DNA of 64,000 nt, taken from NCBI RefSeq assembly GCF_000143415.4, contig NW_003314297.1:124001-188000 (forward strand). The letters are read 5' to 3'. Both the position numbers and the translations under genes were made by a program. The DNA comes from Selaginella moellendorffii. Taxonomy: Eukaryota > Streptophyta > Lycopodiopsida > Selaginellales > Selaginellaceae. Shown piece by piece: positions 35,075 through 47,465 of this stretch. Numbering within the stretch: position 1 is the first letter of the stretch; each line of letters opens with the position of its first letter. A model generated the notes under the pieces. That model saw nothing but the letters and a program-made list of their open reading frames with translations, searched no databases and was not told where the DNA came from.

Positions 35075-36055
35075 CAAAAAAAATTTATAAACTGATTGGC
35101 CATTCAACACTTCACAGCCAATCAATAACCATGATAGTGATCCCACAACCTCTACTATGATCCATTTCTTGCCTAGAGATTCTTCTTGGCCCTCCACTTG
35201 GATGTACACCATGCTTCCCTATTGCTGAGCATGGACTCCATGAAGAATCACTTCCACTATCTTCTTGGTGATGCCACTCCATTTATTCCAATGCAAGTTT
35301 AGCACACTTTTTGCTACCATCTCCATTGAAAATGTGGATGTCAAGGTTGTTATTATCCACAACAAGCTTGAGGTCTCCAAAGTGACCAGCCCCCATATAC
35401 ATGGCCTCTATCCAGTCCTTATTCTTGAGAGATATCCTTTGGCCTGGAACCAAAAACTATGCTCCAACTTGGTGAGCACCAACCAGTCAGCAGCCCTTGC
35501 AACTCAAAGTAGTCATCTTCTAGGTGCCAGAAGTACTTCCTTGGCTGGCTGTGTGCTCCTGCAAGAGCAAAGCATCCACCAAGCTTAGGTCTTCAAGATC
35601 CACTCTGGGAAGTAGAGATGTAGGTGTCCTTGTGCTTGGCACAGACAATGCTGAAACTTGGAAGGTCATTGACTGCATTGCTCACCCAGAAGCCTGTGAT
35701 GGAGGCCTTGTCCTCAAGAAACCTGCAAGCTTGGAGCTCCATACATGAACAGGGAACTCTAAGCTGGTGCCTTTCAAGTTTTTCTTTAGCAAAACCAGTG
35801 TGGTGTTGGCCGCTACAAGCTCGTCCCGGCAAGCCAGTGATGGAGCTGGCATTCTCCTCCAAGTCTCACTCTTGATCAAGTAGAAGCACAGGAACTCTTG
35901 ATGCATTTGAAGGCTACTCCAAAGCCAAGACCTGCCACCTTTTGCCCCTCCAAAACAAATCTCAAGATGGTCGTGTTGCCTGCGTGAATGATCTTGAGAG
36001 GATAGAGGGAGAGCATGCCTTTAGAGTGGACAGTGTGGCCAAATCACGCAGTGAC
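35075..36055 (-). pseudogene. F-box-associated domain pseudogene, copy of 7.05-8.04 kb
   Basis: About 980 bp on the minus strand aligns along its whole length with 7050-8040 (+). It includes the join between the tail of the first unit (AAAGGCATGCTCTCCCTCTA, shared word for word) and the second unit. Minus-strand frames still show CFYLIKSETWRRMPAP and FWVSNAVNDLPSFSIVCAKH, but stops and frameshifts separate them. Differences are strongly biased from CG in the 7-kb copy to TG or CA here, for example GCCGACGCC versus GCCAACACC. It cannot encode the full protein. Confidence 0.85.
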
Positions 36056-36377
36056 ATGAATCACAGGAATATTCCAAGACTATTCCATAGCAATATATTT
36101 ACATGTATTTTTATGAAAACTTTTCCCTTTACCAAACCTGGGCTAAGCTGGCTTTGGAAAATAAACTATATGGTCAAAAAGTATAGCGTTTGCAGCCCAT
36201 TATTCTAATCAATTAACAATGATTATAGTGACTAGTCTAAATGACACTATGCTTAAGAGCCTAAGCTAACTTCAAAAATATCTAACGGAATATGCTGTTT
36301 CGTGACCGCTTATTTTATTTATTTCCGTTTGGGGTTTTTGTAGGGCAACGTGATGGTGGAGCCCTAATTTTCGATCG

Positions 36378-37757
36378 ATGGATCCGGCAGTGCTCGACGA
36401 TTTGATCGGGCGGCTGCTCGAGGTGCGCAGTGGCCGCCCGGGGAAGCAGGTCCAGCTCTTGGAATCGGAGGTGCGGCAGCTTTGTGTGGTCTCCAAGGAC
36501 ATCTTCATGTCGCAGCCCAATCTTCTGGAGCTCGAGGCGCCCATCAAAATCTGTGGTAAGCTCCGCGAATGAGCATTGCGCTCAAGTCTAGCAGAGAAGT
36601 GGACTTTGAGGTTTTGTTTTCTTTTGCCTGTTTATTGTCTTTGTTCCACTTCTCTTTGTTTGATCTGAAAATCTCTCTTTTTTCTCGTCTAGCAGAGAGG
36701 TGGACTTCATTTCTTTTTGTTCGATCGTTTCCTTTTGCCCGTGTTTATTGTCTTTGTTCTATGGCATAGCCACTTGCTCTTTGTCTGAAATTTCTTTGGT
36801 TTCTCACGAGAAGATTTTTCTTCGTGTGCTAGGTGACATCCACGGCCAGTACTCGGATCTCTTGAGACTGTTTGAGTATGGTGGCTTTCCTCCCGAGGCC
36901 AACTACTTGTTCCTGGGTGACTATGTTGATCGTGGGAAGCAGAGCTTAGAGACGATATGCCTGCTTCTGGCCTATAAGATCAAATACCCGGAGAACTTCT
37001 TCCTGCTCAGGGGTAATCACGAATGCGCCTCCATCAATCGTATATATGGCTTTTATGACGAGTGCAAGCGCAGGTTCAACATTAAGCTATGGAAGATTTT
37101 TACAGATTGCTTCAATTGCCTCCCGGTGGCTGCGCTCATCGACGAGAAAATCCTGTGCATGCACGGTGGCCTCTCTCCCCACATGAAGACCTTGGATCAG
37201 ATCAAGAGAATCCCCAGGCCCACCGACGTACCAGATTCCGGTCTCTTGTGTGATCTTCTATGGTCCGACCCCGACAAAGGTGTTGACGGCTGGGGTCAGA
37301 ATGATCGAGGTGTCTCATTTACATTTGGTAGCAACGCGGTTGCGGAGTTTCTTCAAAAGCAGGACCTCGATCTCATTTGTCGAGCTCATCAGGTATGATG
37401 CTCGTGAGTTCTTTCTTTCTCGTTGCTTTGAGCCCCATGTCTGCAATAACAATAACAGGTGGTGGAAGACGGATACGAGTTTTTCGCCAACAGACAACTT
37501 GTGACGATATTTTCGGCACCCAACTATTGTGGGGAGTTCGACAATTCAGGCGCTATGATGAGCGTTGACGACACACTAATGTGCTCGTTTCAGATACTTA
37601 AGCCAGCGGAGAAGAAGCCTAAGATGTCAACTGGCCATCCCAATCTAGCTAGACCAGGAACTCCACCTCGCGGATTAAAGGTGCGTGTTGTCATTATAAG
37701 CTCGCTTGTCAATTCTCCTCAAAGTTTTCTCAATGTTATCAGCAGGCAAGAGTGTGA
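36378..37757 (+). CDS. Serine/threonine protein phosphatase PP1 catalytic subunit
   Basis: PP1 removes phosphate from Ser/Thr using a two-metal centre and is steered by regulatory subunits. Four exons (36378-36555, 36833-37392, 37459-37680, 37746-37757) join in phase, giving 323 aa, the usual size. All metal and catalytic motifs are present: GDIHGQY (completed across intron 1), GDYVDRG, RGNHE, HGG, and [17 protein letters not shown] and DRGVSFTFG are also typical. [12 protein letters not shown] and EYGGFPPE distinguish PP1 from PP2A. The last exon adds only three residues (ARV) before the stop at 37755-37757; an alternative read-through of the third exon adds a different tail, so the C-terminus is the weakest part. 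Intron 1 is long for this genome (277 nt) and holds a tandem duplication. The ATG at 36378 fits the family N-terminus. Confidence 0.95.
36586..36795. repeat. Tandem duplication inside PP1 intron 1
   Basis: Two imperfect units of about 100 bp, 36586-36686 and 36687-36795, both start GTCTAGCAGAGA(A/G)GTGGACTT and contain TTTATTGTCTTTGTTC. This explains why the intron is several times the local norm. Confidence 0.75.
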
Positions 37758-37861
37758 GTTTGAGATTAGGAAACGGGGATTGCGCCATCCTCAATAAAAG
37801 ACGTCGCGCTATTACTTGGTCGTGATCAGTTAAGCGAGAGGGAAGTTACTGTACAGCAGCT

Positions 37862-38270
37862 TTGCGTAGCGGCACTGTGGTCACTGCTGGTGGTGCTGCT
37901 GGTGGGAATCCAATGAATGACAGAACAGTGCTTGATTTGTATGTTTGTTTTTTTCTTTTTATCTGCAGTTTTCTCGAGAAGAGTTTTACTTATACGAGCA
38001 AAAGGCTCAGCACCTCGAGGCTGGACAAATCGGGATGCTTGAAGCCGTGAAGAGCGTAACAAAACAAGTACGTTCTAGATTCGTGCTCAGCTCGATTTTG
38101 TCTTGGTTCAAGAGCTTGAGATGGCTGTGCTGGGATGTTGCGAGGCCACCTGTGAGTCTGCTTTTTTTTTGTCTCTTGGAGGATTGAGGGTGTCATGCAG
38201 GATCCTGAGGTAGCTGGTTTGCTAAAACATCTTCATTTGATCACACACTACAACAAAGCAGACGACTCCA
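37862..38270 (+). CDS. Unrecognised coding exons between PP1 and GT34
   Basis: Three open segments join across good splice signals: about 37862-37936 (GGAAGGNPMNDRTVLDF), 37976-38067 (FSREEFYLYEQKAQHLEAGQ, then IGMLEAVKSVTKQ) and about 38201-38270 (DPEVAGLLKHLHLITHYNK). The acceptors TTATCTGCAG and GTCATGCAG are good and the segments lack stops. The pieces read as a soluble, helical polypeptide, but I do not recognise the family. The start is not fixed and the downstream frame runs antisense into the GT34 gene, so this may be a fragment of a larger gene or a 3' remnant. Confidence 0.35.
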
Positions 38271-39421
38271 CCACCTCGAGGCTGGACAAGTCCGGATGCG
38301 CCATTCCAGCGAGAGCCAGCACCTGGTTATCGCCAAAGTTATACGCTCGCCTGAAGCTCTCCACGCACCGCGCCGACTGCGACGTCGCGTACTCCCCGGT
38401 GCAGAGCTTGCAGCCGCAGAAGTGCGTGACGAATGGCCACTTTTGGCGATCGCCCACGTTGCCTCTGGCCGCCATCTCCTCGAAGCCGTCGACGATCACC
38501 TCCCAGAAGCCGTGGAGAGCGTACCCGGCCTCCAAGTACGTCCTCCTCTCGTGCTCCGTCTTGTTTCGTCTTAGGAGATACGCCAGCGCGCTCTGATCGT
38601 CCGCGGGCCAGTTCCTCGGACGCGTCCTGAACTCCCTGTTCAAGATCTCCGTGAGATGGTGCCTGCGCTGCGGTGAATCCGGCCGGAAGCTCATCCACTT
38701 GTCCAGGAAGTTGCGAGACCACTCGGTGTTTCTGATGAGGAAGATCCCGGCATTGAGGCCCAGCCAGTCCGGATCGTCACCATAAACCTGTAAGATCAGA
38801 TGATCACTGCTTTCTCTTGCGTTTGAATCTACGTACCTTTTCCCAGTATCCAGGAATGATCATGTCCTTGTTCCAGCTCTCGTAAGTTTCCAGCGGGATC
38901 ACGAACGACATATCGGTGAAGAGCGCGTCCGAGTCCATCCACATGAACCACTCGACGTGGGAGTTGACGAGCATGAGCCTCTTGAGCAGCGGATAGCGAG
39001 CCCAGGTTCCAGTGAAGCCCGGCTGCCACGACTCGAGGCTGTACCACACCTTGCACTGGTGTAAGTTGCAGTAGTCTACCTTGTTCTTGAGCGACATCAT
39101 GAGGAGGTGCGAGCCTTGCCTGGTCTTGCACGAAGTCGGCTGATCGGCGGTGACCAGGAGGAACTTGAGCGGCTCGGGTGGTGCTTGCTTGAGGGACTTG
39201 AGCATCCGCATCCTCGAGTAGAGGTCGGAGTGTGCCGAGGCTATGATCAGGGGAGCTGGACGGTCTGCTGCTGCTGCGTCATGCTTGGACGATTTTGATA
39301 GAGATCGAGACGGATGATCGATCGTGGTGTCCTGCAAGGTTGTGAGGAGGAGCACGACGATGAGGAAACAGGCTGCGACGAGGAGCAATCCAGCGAGCAG
39401 CGCCGGTGGTGAATTCGCCAT
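38248..39421 (-). CDS. GT34 glycosyltransferase (xyloglucan xylosyl-/galactomannan galactosyltransferase-like)
   Basis: Golgi type II membrane enzyme that adds xylose or galactose side chains to a hemicellulose backbone. Two exons (39421-38837, 38787-38248) join in phase 0 across a 49-nt intron, giving 374 aa. Seen: a short cytosolic N-terminus, one membrane anchor (about 8-28, LLAGLLLVAACFLIVVLLL), a Ser-rich stem, then the GT34 catalytic domain with WARYPLLKRLM, FMWMDSDALFTDM (the DxD motif), WLGLNAGIFLIRN, DDQSALAYLL and HFCGCKLC. The family usually shows NTGSFLIRN, here NAGIFLIRN, a mild departure. At 374 aa it is shorter than typical XXTs (about 450), mainly in the stem. Donor specificity cannot be read from sequence alone. 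The last codons overlap the antisense open frame of the neighbouring unrecognised exons. Confidence 0.92.
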
Positions 39422-39689
39422 TTGAGTGAAGTGAGGCCTCGAAGAAGCTATGCTCGTTTCTTAGTATTTCTTTCCCCGGGCATAGAATTTGCGTGGTATC
39501 ATGCATTCGGCCCTTCCGGGAAGAAATTCTTTTCCTTCTGTCCAAAATCGGCGCGAAAATGCGCCACCGCGGGCGAGCGCTCTGTTCCTGCCGCCACCGC
39601 TGCTGCTGCGAATCGATCGGTCGAGGTATCTTTTCCATCCATCCAATGTAGGATGCGGTCATAGCTTTCCTCGTCTTCCTTCCACCAGG

Positions 39690-41030
39690 GCCTTTTCCTC
39701 TTATATTTTTTGACCAGGATTCAACAATACATTAAAGAAATTAATTTGTAATAATAAAAAATTAATTTTTTATGTTGTAGATTTTGTATTTTTTATTTAA
39801 TTTATAAATATTAAATATGAATTTATATAAATATATTTACCATTTTCAGTAACTGGTTATACTTATTACCAAAGTTCAAGACAAATCTTTTTACCTTTTT
39901 AAAAAAATTTTAAGTTAGAAAGTCAATTGCTTTTTTATTCATTTTTTTCAATAGTTTATAAAAATTTTAAGCTCTTAGAAATATTTAATTGTTTATTATT
40001 TTAGTATAAGTTGATTAATATAAAATTTTAAATAAGCTATTTATACATAATAAAATTAAATATGATAAATTTTAACTACTATGGAATCACTATAAAAGTT
40101 AACTTTGTAAATAAATGGTACAAATAGTATTTCTTTGATATTCAACTGAATTCACAAGAGCTCAGAAGTAGATTAATACAATTATCAGTATAAATAATAA
40201 AATTTATTAAAACAAAATTACTTTAATCAAAATGTCATAAATTCATTTGGCATCTAAAGTTAAAATACCAAATCAAAGTATTATTTTTAATGAATGTGCA
40301 TCCAAATCTAAATTTAATACTAATATATAACAAAATAAATATTTATATTTTATTATTTATTTTTAGAAATTTAAATTTCCTATGTATAAAGTTATCATCA
40401 CCACTTTTATATTTCTAATGCTTTTTATTGATGATAAAAATATAATTCAATGAATTTGAAATCATTAAATCAACCTCATTTTTATTGTAAACTGTGTAAT
40501 ATAAGTGTTTTATTTACAATTTAAATTCTATTATTATATTTTATAAAATACTAAAATTACATAGTGAAATTTTATTTTAAATGTATATATATATATAAAA
40601 TTTACTACAAGTCCCTTCAACATATTTAGTATATTGAAAATAATTTAACAAAGTTAGACTTATTGTAAAAATTTGGTTCTTTCCTAGATGGTATAGTGGT
40701 ATATGCATAAGACAAGGGGCATATTTAATATATATTTATAAATATAAAAATTCATTTTTAATATAAGTAACTATGTTATAATCTTGATATGAGTGCAAAA
40801 ATGTAAAATGTGTATTATATTAATTAAGAATTTTCTTTCAACATTTTATTTTAAGATCTCTAAAAAAGAAATTGCAATTTAATAATTATGAAATTTTGAT
40901 TTTCAAGCTTGTGAGGTTTTATTTATAAGAAAATATTTTTCTCTATAGAGCAAAATAATCATAGAGCATAATAAATTTTCCTAATATATCTATCTATATA
41001 TCTCATTTCAAAGTTAATAAAACGACGTCT
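39690..41030. other. AT-rich spacer, no gene seen
   Basis: About 1.3 kb of very AT-rich sequence between the GT34 start and the complex I subunit gene. No open frame of note; a short (TA)n run lies near 40586. Likely decayed repeat DNA that now also serves as the upstream flank of the next gene. Confidence 0.55.
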
Positions 41031-41058
41031 TAGGGCTTAGGCTTACTTCTCAGGAGCC

Positions 41059-41265
41059 ATGGGCGAGGAGTATTTGGGGCACACTGGCGAGTTCTTCCGG
41101 CGGATCGATTGGTGGCGCCGCGATCCCAAGCTCCAGGTGACCGCCAAACACATGGCGCCAGGATTGGGCACCGCCGCCGTCGCCTTTGCCGCCTTCTGCG
41201 TCGGCGAGTTCGTGTGGGACAAGATCCGGGGCCCCAAGGAGCACCACGGCGACGCCCATCACTGA
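41059..41265 (+). CDS. NADH:ubiquinone oxidoreductase B12 (NDUFB3-like) subunit
   Basis: Accessory subunit of mitochondrial complex I in the inner membrane. Single exon, 68 aa, start ATG in good context. The sequence GHTGEFFRRIDWWRRDPKL followed by HMAPGLGTAAVAFAAFCVGE follows the plant B12 pattern (TGEFFRRRDEWRKHPML, then a Pro-Gly turn and one membrane helix ending VGEQ/VGEF). The C-terminal His-rich tail is also typical. There is no cleavable presequence, as expected for this subunit. SECA2 begins 314 bp downstream on the same strand. Confidence 0.88.
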   Translation: MGEEYLGHTGEFFRRIDWWRRDPKLQVTAKHMAPGLGTAAVAFAAFCVGEFVWDKIRGPKEHHGDAHH

Positions 41266-41578
41266 CAAGAAAGAGAGAAATCAAGCCAGAGATGTGTCTT
41301 TCTTCTTTCTTGTTCTTGTTTTCTCAGAATGAAGATGCAAAATTTCTTTTGTCTTGCAAGAAAAACCTTTTTTTCTCCAAGAAGCTAGGCTTGGATGATG
41401 ATACATTTTAGCCAAAGTTTGAGCTGGATCGTCGACTCTCAAGCGGGGCTCTTGGCAAATTCACCAGCCTGTGCCGATTTTCTTCTTGAGCCAGCAGTGA
41501 TAAGAGCTTTGGACCGAGAAATATAAAAATGTATCTGACAATAAATTTTTAGGGTTCTTCGCAGTGCCCTGAGCGCCA

Positions 41579-44500
41579 ATGATGATCAATGCGGAGCGCT
41601 GCTGCGCAATCCGGAATCTTCCCGACCGCCGTTCGTCCCAGCTGCCGGCTCCTCGGCCAAGAGCTCAAGTGTTCTTTCCAAGGGTGTGCTGCGTGAATGC
41701 CGGCGCTCTCGTCATCGAGGAGCAATCCAAGAATGCGGAGAAATTTACGAGCAGTGCTGCCAGAATCCAGGTAAGGGAATCTATGGATAGCGAAGTAGTG
41801 ATGAATTAGAGAATTTCCAGGAGAAAGTGGGAAGATTTCTTCAAGAGAAGCTTAGCTTGAATCACTGGATTGTTGGCGACTATTACAATCTTGTCGCGGA
41901 TGTCAACAAGCTGGAACCCGAGATGAAAGCGTTATCGGACAAACAGGTGTGGCGATCCTTTCACTTCTCTTTCTCAAGAATTTTCTTTTTTTCCTGCAGC
42001 TAAGAGCAAAGACGGACTACTTTCGACGGCGACTCGCAGCTGGGGAGAGCTTGAATGACATTCAATCTGGTGAGATATTTCCCTCTTCCATTTCATTGTG
42101 GAGGACTGATAGCTTTCAGTGTAGAGGCATTTGCTGTTGTACGTGAAGCTGGGCGAAGGCAGCTCAATATGCGGCATTTTGACGTCCAGGTAGAAACTTA
42201 AGTCTTTGGTGGTGGGTTTTGGATTCCAAGAGTTCATGTTGGCTAGATTGTAGGTGGCGCAGTTCTCCACGATGGAAGTATTGCGGAAATGAAGACTGGA
42301 GAAGGGAAAACTTTGGTCTCCACTCTAGCAGGTTCTTTCCTGTTCGAAGAGCTGTTTTTTTTAACTTGTTCCTTGCCTTGATGCAGCCTATCTCAATGCT
42401 CTAACAGGCGAGGGCGTCCATGGTATGACTTCAAATTCTTAGCGATTATAATGTTGGGACTCACTTCAGCTTTTTCGTCCTAGTGATAACTGTCAACGAT
42501 TATCTAGCTCAACGAGACGCGGAATGGATGGGCCAAATTTACAAGTTCTTGGGGCTTTCTGTTGGCCTTGTGAAGGTAATTCTGGCTTACCTGAATTGTC
42601 TTTTCTTTGTTGAGATTAGTCTTTCCTATAGAGCTCGCTTGAGCCGGAGGAAAGAAAAGCAGCATATGCATGTGATATTACCTACGGCAATAATTCGGTA
42701 AGTTGGGCTATGGATTTATTTCAAAACTCTAGAGGTCTGGTTTTTTAGGAATTCATTTTTGACTACTTGCGGGATCACACCTGTTCGACAAAGGAAGAAA
42801 TGGTTATGCGCTGGTGCGTGTTAGTGCTTAAATTTTCAGCATGCTAATGATGTCATTCCCTAGGCCGCGTCCTTTGCACTTTGCTGTTGTGGATGAGATA
42901 GACTCGGTGCTGATTGACGAGGGAAGAAATCCTTTTTTACTCAGCTCAGAGGTACTCGCTTAAAAAGTATCTCCATTGAATACACTGGAGGAATGTTTTA
43001 TGACAGTCTTCCAAAAATGCTTCCCGGTATCCTGTTGCAGCTGAAGTTGCCGATTTTCTTATCGTGGATCGCGTAAGTTTTTTTCCTCGACAATTGCGTT
43101 TTGGTTTCAATTCTTTTTTCCCTCATGTTTGCAGCATTATACCGTTCAGCAAAAGCAGAAAACTGTGGAACTTACTGAGGAGGGTGTCGCTATGGCTGAA
43201 CTTGCTCTCGGCATTGAAAATCTGTGGGATGGAAAGGATCCCTGGGCACGGTCTGTAGTGAATTAACGGTTGTATCTAACACAACTTTATTATGCGTTCC
43301 AGGTTTGTCGTGACGGCTTTGAAGGCCAAAGAGTGTTACTTTCGTGATGTAGATTACATCGTTAGGGACGGGAAAGTGCAGATTGTCGACGAGGTTAGCT
43401 TCGTCAAAAGAGAAAAACAAATTCCTTCATTCTAACCTTTCGATTTGCAGTTTACTGGTCGCGTGGCTACTAATAGACGCTGGTCTGATGGAATTCATCA
43501 AGCTGTCGAGGCAAAAGAAGGCGTGAAAATAAATGTACGATCCTAATGTATGTCCATTTTCCCCTGATTTTCTACTTCTTGACAGCCGGAAACTGTTATG
43601 TCTGCTCATATGACGTATCAATCGTACTTCAAGCTTTACTCCAAGGTTTCAGGGATGACGGGCACTGCCAAGACTGAGGTTTTATATGTTGCTCAAATTG
43701 GCTTCGTTTTTCTGAACTATTCCGCAGGAAAAGGAATTTCTGAAACTCTTCAACATGCCTGTTGTTGAAGTACCTACAAATCTACCCAACATACGCGTGG
43801 ACTTGCCTTTACATATTTTCCCGGTGTGTAAATTTCACATGACGGGTTTATCATGACATGGCTTGTGTTGTAAGACTGCTCGTGGAAAATGGAGAAGAGT
43901 ACGGGAAGAAATCGAAATAATGCATGCTCAAGGTCGTCCTGTTCTAGTAGGAACGACGAGGTAAAATTCACAATTCGTTTTCTACATGGCAGAACTTGTT
44001 TCTTGCAGCGTAGAAGAATCGGAACTTCTTTCAGCGTTACTACATGAACACAATATTCCCCACAATGTTCTAAACGCTCGTGCAAAGGTTTGTGTTTCGT
44101 GCGGTTGCTGCGCATTGAACTCACTGTTTTACAGTACGCGGCTAGAGAAGCCGAGATAGTTGCTCAAGCTGGGAGGAAAAGCGCAATAACGATCGCCACA
44201 AACATGGCGGGGCGTGGAACGGATATTATACTCGGTGGGAATCCTGAGGTATTTGAGTCGCATATTGGCAATTTACTCCAGCATCATTTGTCTTTTAGAT
44301 GCTTGCCAAAGAGATCCTTCAGCGGAGAATACTCCCTTTTATGGCTTCTGATTCTCCGGATGTTGAAACAGATGGAGCTCCACTTTCGCAAAAGGTTTGT
44401 GATCTCACCTTGCACCTCCACTAAGAAGTTCTTTATATTACTTGATCAGGGGTTATCGACTATAAAGCTTAGTGGTGTTTCTTTTAGCAGAATATTCAGG

Positions 44501-46396
44501 GCTTGCGCTGCAGGTAACTCTTCTCGAGCTGGCCTTTCAATGACGTAAGTGCTTTTTGTTTCAGCAAAAGTTGTGTGTGGAAGTGGTGGTGAAGTCTTTA
44601 GTTATCGTGAGGCGAAGGACAAGCTACTCTACGTATTCAATAATGCTCGTTTCGAGGACGAAGATCGGCTAATCGATCTTGCGAGCGGAAGCGGTGCAGA
44701 GACGCTTTCACTTGGCCCCAGTATAGCTCTGGCTTGTCTTTCTGTTCTACGAGACTGCCGAGCTTACTGTTTGCTAGAAGGAAACGAGGTGAAACGATTG
44801 GGTGGCCTTCATGTCATCGGTACAGCTTTGCATGAGTCGCGTCGGATTGACAATCAAGTAAGACGTTTTATGTTTCTACGTCCCGCCAACATTTTATTCT
44901 GTTTTCTAGTTGCGGGGCAGAGCTGGAAGGCAAGGGGATCCAGGCTCTACTAGATTCATGATAAGGTACAAAGAATCATATCTCGATTCTCAAAGACTGA
45001 CGGCTGTTTTGTTTTTCTAGCTTTGAGGATGATATGCTACAAAAGTATGGTGGTGAACTAGCGTATAAGCTGATGAAAGCAGTAGGCGTTGAAGATGTGG
45101 ATGTTGGCTCCGGCATAACAAGACATCAGGTATGACTTTTTCAGTGCGCGAAAGCACGCCAATTCTTAATTACGCGTTCAAGGTGTTGTCTATTCAAACA
45201 AGCGTTGAGAAGTATTTCTCGGGAGTCAGGAGACACATGGTAGAATATGACGCAGTTTTGGAGGTAAAGATCGTTTGGTAACAACTATGGCTGTATGCGT
45301 TTGCTGACCGCCGCCCTTTCGGGTGGAACATCAGGTGCACAGGAGTCACGTTTTCAAGCTCCGAGAGGCCTTTGTTATGGGGACGTTTGACTCGTGCCAA
45401 CAACTGTTCTACCAGTAAGAAAATTCTGAGCTAATCTTTGGAATGCCTATATGACATGTCGAGTAGATATATCCAGGGTGTTGCTGACGAGATGGTGCTA
45501 AACCACGTCGATCCCACAAAGGTAAATAACATTTTCAGTTTTCTGGTGAGAGACTGTAGCAACCACACTTTCCAGCCACCGAGAAACTGGAACCTCGAAG
45601 GCTTTCTGGACGAGTTTGACGACTTCGCTTCTGTCACCTTCGCATTCCCTCGCGGTTCACGTACGTTAAACGATCGTATCTTTCGCTCTCTAACCCAAAG
45701 TCTTGTTCAGATCTGCTCTCTAATGTAACGAAAGAAACGATCGTGTCGGCCCTGTCCACCTCCCGGCTCATGAAAGAACTCCCAGGCTTGCCTCCAACGG
45801 GCTTGGATGCGGGTGACAGCCCCATGAAAGCAGCGTCCTTGAGCCGATGGAAACGAGATGACTTTTTGCCGTGAGTTGCTACACATTTTCCCATCATCTT
45901 AAGCACCATCTTTACTTTCAGGAGCGGGAGACACTGCCAGGAACTAGATTCTTTCCGGAGATACGTTGGTGATATACTCATCGCCGAGTACCAGAGAAAG
46001 CTCGAAAGCATCCAGGAATTCCGGGAGGACGCCAACCAAGTCGAGGTAAGTTATCTAGCGTAAGCGATCAAACCAGCTTAGCGTTTTGCACAGAGATCTG
46101 TGGCGATCAGTGCTCTGGACTACTTCTGGAGAATGCATCTCGCCAACATGAGCAGGCTTTCATCCGCCGTAAGTCTGTAAACTCTTTTTTCTCACGATTT
46201 TGATTTCGCTTGAGAGAGAGCTTTTCGTTTTTCTCACACGAGCTTTCCATGTCTCTCACAGGTCCAAATCACAGGCTTTGGCCACATGAATCCTCTGGAC
46301 GAGTATAAACTCGACGGCGCGCGATTCTTCATCAAGATGCTCAGCGCTGCGAGACGAATGACGGTGGAATCGCTACTCAAGCCGTGGGCCGACTAG
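41579..46396 (+). CDS. SECA2: Plastid SecA-type preprotein translocase ATPase, SECA2 clade
   Basis: Motor ATPase expected to drive protein insertion or transport at plastid membranes with the SCY2/SECE2 channel. I traced 32 exons, starting 41579-41770 and ending 46262-46396, all joining in phase to 1040 aa, close to Arabidopsis SECA2. About 60 residues of basic, Ser-rich N-terminus fit a transit peptide. Motifs in order: [20 protein letters not shown] (Walker A), [50 protein letters not shown] (Walker B; EGRNP is the SECA2 form of EARTP), [73 protein letters not shown], and the C-terminal [20 protein letters not shown] and EEYKLDG-like ends. SECA2-specific blocks ([15 protein letters not shown]) and the lack of a C-terminal zinc motif separate it from SECA1. 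Introns are mostly 45-70 nt. No frameshift was needed, so the gene looks functional. Confidence 0.95.
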
Positions 46397-46504
46397 CGCC
46401 ACGTCAGCGGCTGACGCGGCCGCGACTTTTGCACGTGGCATTCTCCCGTTGGCTCGCATTTGTGGGGACGCATGTGGGCCAATCACCTCCATTTTGTAGG
46501 GTGA

Positions 46505-47095
<591 letters not shown>

Positions 47096-47465
47096 GGCGC
47101 GAGGTCGGCCATAGTCTCTAAGAATTCTTCCTCTTCTTCTTCCCTCTTCGCATTTTGTGCCTGGTTCTTTTGGAGAGTTTTCTCTGCTTTGGTTCTACTC
47201 CTGTTTCTCTTGCTTCTCTTCCTTGGTTTCATGTGGGTTGTGGTGAGATGAGATGAGGAGAAGGCTCTCTCGTTTTTGGTATCTCTCTCTTTTTTTCTCT
47301 CTCTCCCGCCGGGTGTCAATGTCCAGCAGCCATTGGCATGGTCTGGCTGAGAGTATCAATATATATTCTTCATTGAATAAGTTAAGGCTTCTCCCTCGTG
47401 TCGTGTATGGAGCTTGTAGATTCCGTGTGGTGCTTGGACTCCCAATCTCTCTTGGGTCCTTGCCA

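Noticed and set aside
38339-38722. 127-codon alternative frame over GT34 exon 2
   Set aside because: Overlaps the conserved GT34 frame and is Arg/Gly-rich noise.
41579-46396. SECA1 instead of SECA2
   Set aside because: The EGRNP Walker B variant, the [15 protein letters not shown] block and the C-terminus fit SECA2, and the length (1040 aa) agrees.
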